Assembly (NCBI GenBank): GCA_947503585.1
Contig: CANNEJ010000023.1
Coordinates: 1-11,075 of the forward strand
Source of the DNA: Anaerolineales bacterium
GTDB taxonomy: Bacteria; Chloroflexota; Anaerolineae; Anaerolineales; UBA11657
Direction: 5' to 3'
Length of the DNA stretch: 11,075 nucleotides
Of the stretch, positions 6,496-11,075 are shown piece after piece (position 1 is the first letter of the stretch; every line of letters starts with the position of its first letter). Position numbers and translations under genes: made by a program. Under the pieces are notes generated by a model that saw only the letters and a list, made by a program, of their open reading frames with translations, made no database searches and was not told where the DNA came from.

Positions 6496-8271
6496 ATGGC
6501 CAAAAAACTTTTGCCGACCCGCTGGACTCTGCGCCACCTGCTGGCTGCCCCCAAAGGTGCGCCGCTGCGGCGCGTTACCACGCAGCTGGAGCGCAGTGTG
6601 CGCGCGCTTGAGGCGCTGCGCCCGCTGCTCGCAGACAACATCAAAGCGGCAGACTTCACGCGCATGCTGCGCCTTACCGAGGAGTTGGCGGCGGCGGCGA
6701 GCCGCATCGGCGCCTACGCCGGTTTGTGGTTTTCGGAAAATACGCAGGATCAGGCGGCGCTGGCATTTCAGGGGCGCATCCAGCAGATTACAACTGACGC
6801 GCGCAACCGGGTGCTTTTCTTCAGCCTGTGGTGGAAGGGGCTGCCCGCGCCGGCAGCCGCCCGCCTGCTGGCAGCCAGCCCGCGGGAGCTGCGCCACTAC
6901 CTCGCGCTGGAGCGCAAAGCAACGCCGCATGTACTGCCGGAACGCGACGAACAGCTTCTCAATATAAAAGATGTTAATGGCGTGAACGGGCTGACCACCG
7001 TGTACTCAATGCTTACCAATGCGTACAAGTTCAACCTGCTGGTTAATGGCGATGCAAAACAACTGACGCGGGACGCGTTGATGGCCAGTGTGCGCAAGGC
7101 GGATCCCGCGCTGCGCGCCGCTGCATACCAGGAGCTGTACCGCGTGTACGCAGAGGACGGGCTGGTGCTGGCGCAAATTTACACGCACCGCGTGCGTGAC
7201 TGGCACGCAGAGAATGTAAAGCTGCGCGGCTACCGCGCCGCTGTGGCTGTGCGCAATCTGGACAACGACATTCCAGACCCGGTGATTGCAACCTTGCTGC
7301 GCACCTGCCGCAAGAACCGCACCGTGTTTCAACGCTGGTTTCGCGTGAAGGCGCGCCTGCTGGGGCTTAAGAAACTGCGCCGCTACGATATCTACGCACC
7401 GCTTTCCGGGGCGGAGAAAACCTACCCGTACGATCAGGCTGTCAAGCTTGTGCTGGACACTTTCCAAAAGTTTTCTCCGGCGGTGGCCCGCGCCGCGCGG
7501 CGCGTGTTTGATGAGAACCAGATTGATGCTGAAGTGCGGCCGGGGAAACGCGGCGGCGCATTTTGCGCCAGCGTACTGCCGGGCATGACGCCGTACGTGC
7601 TGCAAAATTACACCGGCGATGTGCGCGACGTGGCCACACTGGCACACGAGCTGGGCCACGCAATTCACAGCATGCTGGCAGCGCGCCACTCTGTGTTCAC
7701 ATTTCATTCGGCGCTGCCGCTGGCCGAAACCTCATCCACGTTTGCAGAGATGCTGCTAACCGACCGCCTGCTGGCACAAGATCGCGATCCGGCTGTGCGG
7801 CGCCAGCTGATTGCGGATACGCTGGATGACGCCTACGCCACAATCATGCGGCAGGCCTACTTCACGCTCTTCGAACAGCAAGCCCACAAGCTTATCCAAT
7901 CCGGAGCCGGCACGGACGAGCTAAACGCCGCCTACATGCGCAACCTGCGCGAGCAGTTTGGCAGCGCGGTTGAGGTTGCACCGGAGTTCAAGTGGGAATG
8001 GGTGTCCATCCCACACATCTTTTACACGCCGTTTTACTGCTACGCCTACAGCTTTGGGCAATTGCTGGTGCTGGCGCTTTACCAGCGCTACAAAAAACAG
8101 GGTGCACGCTTTACGCCACACTACTTGAAAATTCTGGCGTACGGTGGCTCGGCCAGCCCGCAGCACATACTGGAGGAGGCTGGCATCGATATCACCAAGC
8201 CGATGTTTTGGCAGGGCGGCTTCGACTTTATCAGCGGGCTGCTGGACGAGCTGGAATCCGGCTTGGATTAA
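6496..8271 (+). CDS. M3-family zinc oligoendopeptidase (PepF/oligoendopeptidase F type)
   Basis: A 591-residue cytoplasmic metallopeptidase that likely degrades short peptides. The zinc site is HELGH at 384-388 with His384 and His388 as ligands, Glu385 as the catalytic base and probably Glu411 (in ETSSTFAEM) as third ligand. KRGGAFCASV (351-360) just upstream is typical of the oligoendopeptidase F branch, as are IPHIFYTPFYCYAYSFGQ near the C-terminus and the helical N-terminal part. Length is normal for the family. No signal peptide is seen. The ATG lies 17 bp after the stop of the YchF-like gene, so the two are probably co-transcribed, although no Shine-Dalgarno is visible. A hairpin terminator follows 27 bp after the stop. 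The substrate range cannot be read from the sequence. Confidence 0.95.
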   Translation: MAKKLLPTRWTLRHLLAAPKGAPLRRVTTQLERSVRALEALRPLLADNIKAADFTRMLRLTEELAAAASRIGAYAGLWFSENTQDQAALAFQGRIQQITTDARNRVLFFSLWWKGLPAPAAARLLAASPRELRHYLALERKATPHVLPERDEQLLNIKDVNGVNGLTTVYSMLTNAYKFNLLVNGDAKQLTRDALMASVRKADPALRAAAYQELYRVYAEDGLVLAQIYTHRVRDWHAENVKLRGYRAAVAVRNLDNDIPDPVIATLLRTCRKNRTVFQRWFRVKARLLGLKKLRRYDIYAPLSGAEKTYPYDQAVKLVLDTFQKFSPAVARAARRVFDENQIDAEVRPGKRGGAFCASVLPGMTPYVLQNYTGDVRDVATLAHELGHAIHSMLAARHSVFTFHSALPLAETSSTFAEMLLTDRLLAQDRDPAVRRQLIADTLDDAYATIMRQAYFTLFEQQAHKLIQSGAGTDELNAAYMRNLREQFGSAVEVAPEFKWEWVSIPHIFYTPFYCYAYSFGQLLVLALYQRYKKQGARFTPHYLKILAYGGSASPQHILEEAGIDITKPMFWQGGFDFISGLLDELESGLD

Positions 8272-8298
8272 GCTGCGCAGCGCCGCACAAGCTAAGAA

Positions 8299-8335
8299 CG
8301 AAGCCCCGCTAAAATAGCGGGGCTTCGCTTTTATT
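8299..8335 (+). terminator. Rho-independent terminator between convergent peptidase gene and lysS
   Basis: A perfect 13-bp inverted repeat, CGAAGCCCCGCTA (8299-8311) and TAGCGGGGCTTCG (8315-8327), with a 3-nt loop of A and followed by CTTTTATTC. It ends the plus-strand YchF-like/peptidase transcript. It lies between two converging genes, and the minus side is followed by TTCTTAGC, so it may also stop the lysS transcript, though its T-tract on that strand is poor. Confidence 0.88.
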
Positions 8336-8354
8336 CAAACTGGTGCAGCCTGCC

Positions 8355-9875
8355 TCACTCCCGTGTCCGCAAATGCGGGAATAAAATCACCTCACGAATA
8401 TTGCGCTGGCCGGTTAGCAGCATAGTCAGCCGGTCCACACCCATGCCAAATCCGCCGCACGGCGGCATGCCGTACTGCAGCGCACGCAAATAATCCTCGT
8501 CCATTGGATGCGCTTCTTCACCCTTTGGGTGATCGCGCTGCATCTCTTCAAAGCGCTGCGCCTGTTCCTGCGGGTCATTCAATTCAGAAAATGCATTACA
8601 TAGTTCCATGCCCGCGATGTAGGCCTCAAAACGCTCCACGGTATGCGGATCGCCTGGTGTGGCTTTTGCCAGCGGTGAAATGTCCCGCGGAAAATCGTGC
8701 ACAAAGGCGGGTTGGATCAGCAGTGGCTCCACATGCAGCGCCAACAGGCTTTCGATGAGTTTGCCGCGCGGCAGCGCCGGGTCTACCGCCTGCCCGCTGG
8801 CGCGCATGGCTGCAGCCAGCGTGGCTGCCGTCGGGTGCGCGGCGATGTCTATGCCGCAGGCTTCCACCACCGCAGTGCGCAGCGCCACGCGCCGCCAGGG
8901 CGGCCGCAAATCTATTTTGTGGCCTTCGTACTCTATGGTGGTTGTGCCGCATACCTGCTGCGCCACGAACGCGATCATCTCTTCAGTGATCTCCATCACC
9001 TTTGCGTAGTCAGCGTACGCGCAGTAAAACTCCAGCTGGGTAAACTCCGGGTTATGCTTGAGGCTCACGCCCTCATTGCGGAAGTCGCGGCCAATTTCAT
9101 AAACGGACTCGAGTCCGCCGACCAGCAAGCGCTTGAGGTACAACTCAAATGAAATGCGCAGGAACAAGTCCTGGTGCAGCTGGTTGTGATGGGTTACAAA
9201 CGGGCGCGCAGCGGCCCCGCCGTAGATTGGCTGCAGAACCGGCGTCTCAACCTCAAGGAAACCGCGCTCGTCTAAAAAGTTACGCAGGGCACGCACCACA
9301 GCGGCCCGCACCCGAAAGATCTCGCGCACTTCGGTGTTGACTGCCAGGTCCGCGTAGCGCTCACGGTAACGCGCTTCCGGGTTGGCAAATGCGGAATACA
9401 CCACTTTGCGCCCGTCTTCCTCAGCCTCCTTAATGGCTGGCAGCGGGCTCACACTTTTTGCAAGCATCACCACTGCGGAACAGCGCAGGGTGAACTCTCC
9501 CGTCTTGGTGCGCATCAAGACACCGGTCGCTTGCACAAAATCACCGAGGTCAAAGTCAGTGTCAAACTGGCGCAGCCGATCCGCACCAACCTCTTCGGAA
9601 CGCAGCAACAGCTGCACACGGCCGCTCACATCCTCCATGTGCGCAAAAGTAAGCTTGCCCATTGTGCGCATGGAGCGCAAGCGGCCGCATAAAGTGGCCG
9701 GCACGCCGCTGTCTTGCACGGGCGCACCCGCCTGCAGTGCCTGCTCAAAAGCCAGCAGCGCATCCGCCACCATGTGCGTGCGCTGCGCCCGCGCCGGATA
9801 AGGCTGCTCGCCCCGGGCGCGCATGCGCTCCGCTTTGGCCACGCGATTCTTTTCTATTTCATTGAGGTCGCGCAA
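8355..9875 (-). CDS. lysS: Lysyl-tRNA synthetase, class II
   Basis: Charges tRNA-Lys with lysine in the cytoplasm. With TTG 9875 as start it has 506 residues, normal for bacterial LysS. The N-terminal OB-fold anticodon-binding domain includes LCGRLRSMRTMGKLTFAHM (62-80). The catalytic domain starts with RERYADLAVNTEVREIFRVR (171-190). Motif 1 is around FLEVETPVLQP (206-216), motif 2 is FRNEGVSLKHNPEFT (265-279), and motif 3 is GGFGMGVDRLTMLLT (474-488), followed by NIREVILFP. TTG 9875 was chosen because GGAG lies 5 nt upstream and the protein then begins MRDLNEIEKNRVAK, a typical LysS start. The in-frame extension to TTG 9929 would begin inside the greA terminator. The gene lies 88 bp downstream of greA and probably has its own promoter. 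Confidence 0.97.
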   Translation of the reverse strand: MRDLNEIEKNRVAKAERMRARGEQPYPARAQRTHMVADALLAFEQALQAGAPVQDSGVPATLCGRLRSMRTMGKLTFAHMEDVSGRVQLLLRSEEVGADRLRQFDTDFDLGDFVQATGVLMRTKTGEFTLRCSAVVMLAKSVSPLPAIKEAEEDGRKVVYSAFANPEARYRERYADLAVNTEVREIFRVRAAVVRALRNFLDERGFLEVETPVLQPIYGGAAARPFVTHHNQLHQDLFLRISFELYLKRLLVGGLESVYEIGRDFRNEGVSLKHNPEFTQLEFYCAYADYAKVMEITEEMIAFVAQQVCGTTTIEYEGHKIDLRPPWRRVALRTAVVEACGIDIAAHPTAATLAAAMRASGQAVDPALPRGKLIESLLALHVEPLLIQPAFVHDFPRDISPLAKATPGDPHTVERFEAYIAGMELCNAFSELNDPQEQAQRFEEMQRDHPKGEEAHPMDEDYLRALQYGMPPCGGFGMGVDRLTMLLTGQRNIREVILFPHLRTRE

Positions 9876-9880
9876 GATTG

Positions 9881-9884
9881 CTCC
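9881..9884 (-). promoter_or_regulatory. Ribosome binding site deciding the lysS TTG start
   Basis: GGAG on the minus strand, 5 nt upstream of TTG 9875. There is no in-frame ATG upstream; the nearest ATG (in GCACATGG) is out of frame. This is one of the few recognisable Shine-Dalgarno sequences in the window, and it decides the lysS start. Confidence 0.7.
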
Positions 9885-9901
9885 ATGTGCATCCAGCCAG
9901 C

Positions 9902-9929
9902 ATTTTAAACGAAAAAGCCCTGCTAGCAA
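9902..9929 (-). promoter_or_regulatory. Possible lysS promoter overlapping the greA terminator
   Basis: On the minus strand TTGCTA (9924-9929, 4 of 6 matches to TTGACA) is separated by 16 nt from TAAAAT (9902-9907, 5 of 6 matches to TATAAT). The predicted start near 9895 would give a leader of about 20 nt containing the GGAG ribosome site. The -35 box lies in the loop of the greA terminator hairpin and the spacer covers its T-tract. Plausible on sequence alone, unproven. Confidence 0.5.
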
Positions 9930-9942
9930 GTTGCGCAGGGCT
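9908..9942 (-). terminator. Rho-independent terminator of greA
   Basis: Minus-strand stem AGCCCTGC (9935-9942) and GCAGGGCT (9916-9923), 8 bp, with an 11-nt loop (9924-9934) and followed by TTTTTCGTTT. It begins 22 bp after the greA stop. It separates greA from lysS. Confidence 0.82.
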
Positions 9943-9963
9943 GAAGCGCATTAGTTGCAAAGT

Positions 9964-10452
9964 TCAAGTTACCTTCATGATGCGAAAGATGAGCTCGCCG
10001 CCCGGCGCCTTAATGCGCAACTTGGCGCTTTGCTTCTGGCCCAGCAACGCCTTTCCCAACGGCGACTCGTTGGAGATGCTGCCCGCGCCCGGGTTGGCTT
10101 CGGCTGCGCCCACAATTTTGTAGGTCTCCGCCTTGCCACCGTCTTCCTTTATCACCACTACCGACCCAATGCCAATAACCCCTTTCGCGGCCGTGCCCTT
10201 TTTGATGATCTTCGCGTTGGTCAGCAGTGTCTCAATCGTCAGGATACGCCCCTCCACAAATGCCTGCTCATTCTTTGCTGCTTCAAACTCCGCATTCTCG
10301 AGCAAGTCACCGCCCTCTTCCAGCGCTTGATGCAGGCGCTGTGCCACCTCGGCGCGGCCATCCGTGCGCAGATGTGCAAGTTCCGTCTCTAGCTTGCGCA
10401 TGCCTTCGAGCGTCAGATAGGTCACATCTCTAGGGAGATTTTCCTCACTCAT
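9964..10452 (-). CDS. greA: Transcription elongation factor GreA
   Basis: Binds the RNA polymerase secondary channel and stimulates cleavage of backtracked transcripts. The 162 residues match the usual length (about 158). The N-terminal coiled-coil hairpin (about 10-80) contains YLTLEGMRKLETELAHLR (12-29) and the tip EGGDLLENAEFEAAKNEQ (46-63), where Asp49 and Glu52 correspond to the acidic residues that coordinate the catalytic metal. The usual serine of GDLSENAEY is leucine here (Leu51). The C-terminal FKBP-like domain includes ISNESPLGKALLGQK (125-139) and ends GELIFRIMKVT. The ATG at 10452 has only a distant AGGA about 13 nt upstream. The gene has its own putative promoter and terminator, so it is probably monocistronic. 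Confidence 0.96.
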   Translation of the reverse strand: MSEENLPRDVTYLTLEGMRKLETELAHLRTDGRAEVAQRLHQALEEGGDLLENAEFEAAKNEQAFVEGRILTIETLLTNAKIIKKGTAAKGVIGIGSVVVIKEDGGKAETYKIVGAAEANPGAGSISNESPLGKALLGQKQSAKLRIKAPGGELIFRIMKVT

Positions 10453-10470
10453 AATCTTGGATTGATCCTA

Positions 10471-10476
10471 ATTCTA
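10471..10476 (-). promoter_or_regulatory. Possible greA promoter (-10 element)
   Basis: The minus strand carries TAGAAT (5 of 6 matches to TATAAT) 18 nt upstream of the greA ATG. A -35 is weak: TTGTAG lies 19 nt further upstream. The predicted start near 10464 would give a leader of only about 12 nt. The stretch lies between the hairpin at 10530-10563 and greA, where a promoter is expected. Confidence 0.4.
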
Positions 10477-10522
10477 TTTTTGCGTTTGCTTTGGGCTACA
10501 ATAAACAAAAGAGCTTTTCCCC

Positions 10523-10563
10523 AAAAAACAAAACAACTGAGACCGGTGCCCAGTTGTTTTTTT
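10523..10563 (-). terminator. Bidirectional-looking hairpin terminator between the edge gene and greA
   Basis: A perfect 10-bp stem, AAAACAACTG (10530-10539) with CAGTTGTTTT (10551-10560), and an 11-nt loop. T-rich tracts follow on both strands: seven T at 10557-10563 on the plus strand, TTTTGTTTTTT on the minus strand. The stem is AT-rich, so terminator strength is uncertain. On the minus strand it would end the transcript of the partial membrane protein gene about 215 nt after its stop. No plus-strand gene in the window needs it. Confidence 0.7.
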
Positions 10564-10615
10564 AGTTAGTTGAACGGGAAGTTTACCGCTGCGGCTGGTC
10601 TTTGTAAAGCACAGG

Positions 10616-10734
10616 GGCGGGTAGGCTGGCAAACTGTTGCGCACCGCAATAAACAGTGGTTTAGGTGAAACCCGCCAGCACCGTTATCCGGCTATTCACA
10701 GGTGATAGCCGGCAGCGGCCGAAATCGACCGGCC
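10616..10734. other. Nested inverted repeats in the non-coding stretch 10564-10774
   Basis: This roughly 210-bp gap holds no credible gene. It contains an outer repeat GGCGGGT (10616-10622)/ACCCGCC (10670-10676), inside which an imperfect hairpin ACTGTTGCG...CGCAATAAACAGT (10633-10657) sits. A perfect 8-bp hairpin follows, CCGGCTAT (10688-10695)/ATAGCCGG (10705-10712), then GGCCG (10717-10721)/CGGCC (10730-10734). It could be a structured 3' untranslated region of the edge gene, a small RNA, or chance pairing in GC-rich DNA. I recognise no known RNA family. Confidence 0.35.
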
Positions 10735-10774
10735 ATTTACTGCCTGCCCAGTGTAAACAGCTGCGACCCACCCC

Positions 10775-11075
10775 CTACATCAACGATCCCCGCAGGCGTG
10801 CAAACACCGCGGCACCCGCCAGCCCCACGTACAAAAGCATCCATAAGCTAAGCGCGGGCAGCGCAGCCAGCACCATGGCAGCCACCACAGTATGCGGCAA
10901 GTAGCGGCCACGCCGGCGCTGCACGATGCGGCGCACCACCTCTGCCAGTGCGCCGCCCGCCGTGGGCGCCAGAAAAATCAGCAGCCACCCCAAGCGTGAC
11001 AGGAGCACACCCGCCAACCCGGACAGCACTAGTGCGGTTGCCGCTGCGGTGACGTAGTCGTACCAATGCGCAGTC
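10775..11075 (-). CDS. Multi-pass membrane protein, C-terminal part (5' end beyond the window)
   Basis: The reading frame is open to the right edge of the window and ends in TAG at 10775-10777. 99 residues are visible. They begin TAHWYDYVTAAATALVLSG and contain about three hydrophobic segments (8-25, 26-43, 62-92 as one long or two short helices), with a basic loop RRIVQRRRGRY between them. The layout, including WYDYV followed by LAPTAGGALAEVVRR, recalls Chloroflexota membrane proteins that carry an N-terminal B-box-like zinc finger; that finger, if present, lies outside the window. An internal GTG (11029) would give 84 residues but splits the first hydrophobic segment, so it is unlikely to be the start. 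Function unknown. Confidence 0.7.
   Translation of the reverse strand, partial: TAHWYDYVTAAATALVLSGLAGVLLSRLGWLLIFLAPTAGGALAEVVRRIVQRRRGRYLPHTVVAAMVLAALPALSLWMLLYVGLAGAAVFARLRGSLM

Noticed and set aside
7006..7707. Minus-strand open frame of 233 codons
   Set aside because: It is antisense to the M3 peptidase gene, including its zinc-site region. The His/Val/Gln/Cys-rich product is a shadow of the coding strand.
9876..9929. N-terminal 18-residue extension of LysS from TTG 9929
   Set aside because: This TTG lies in the greA terminator loop and has no ribosome site. The extension is unlike LysS N-termini, while TTG 9875 has GGAG at the right distance.
10534..10554. CTGAGA in the hairpin loop resembling a TPP riboswitch box
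   Set aside because: Only this six-base match is present. The second thiamine-box region and the surrounding helices are absent, and the sequence is better explained as a terminator stem-loop.
10665..10904. Plus-strand 79-codon frame near the right edge
   Set aside because: It crosses the non-coding stretch and is antisense to the membrane protein tail. The product is low-complexity with no ribosome site.

Overview
The window is a GC-rich bacterial chromosome segment with tightly packed genes. It most likely comes from a member of the Chloroflexota, in the Anaerolineae/Caldilineae area. This placement rests on remembered family resemblance: the lysyl-tRNA synthetase core motifs, the divergent YchF-type protein, the paired small membrane proteins, and the C-terminal half of a membrane protein at the right edge all look like Chloroflexota versions. 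No search was run. TTG and GTG starts are common and Shine-Dalgarno sequences are mostly weak.

Left part (136-5120, minus strand): a five-gene polysaccharide operon. In transcription order it holds two small single-pass membrane proteins that resemble each other (GTG 5120, ATG 4683), two GT4-type glycosyltransferases (ATG 3877, ATG 2723), and a WcaJ/EpsL-type polyprenyl glycosylphosphotransferase (about 1572 to 136). Successive genes overlap by 4 bp (ATGA) or lie 2-5 bp apart, so they are probably translated from one message. The last gene would load the first sugar phosphate onto the lipid carrier and the two GT4 enzymes would add further sugars. No flippase or polymerase is in the window. 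The two small membrane proteins have no known function.

Middle (5256-8340): a tRNA-Leu(CAA) gene on the minus strand has a good sigma70-type promoter. Diverging from it, on the plus strand, are an atypical YchF/Obg-like nucleotide-binding protein and, 17 bp later, an M3-family zinc oligoendopeptidase. A strong GC-rich hairpin terminator (8299-8327) separates the peptidase gene from the convergent lysS.

Right part (8355-11075, minus strand): class II lysyl-tRNA synthetase (lysS), transcription elongation factor GreA (greA), and the 3' end of a multi-pass membrane protein cut by the window edge. greA ends in a hairpin terminator, and a plausible lysS promoter is embedded in it. A hairpin flanked by T-rich tracts on both strands (10530-10563) separates greA from the edge gene.

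Most genes are ordinary housekeeping or surface-polysaccharide functions. The least explained items are the tandem membrane-protein pair that opens the polysaccharide operon, the altered G3/G4 motifs of the YchF-like protein, and a fold-prone non-coding stretch around 10610-10735. I saw no CRISPR array, insertion sequence, phage gene or defence system.
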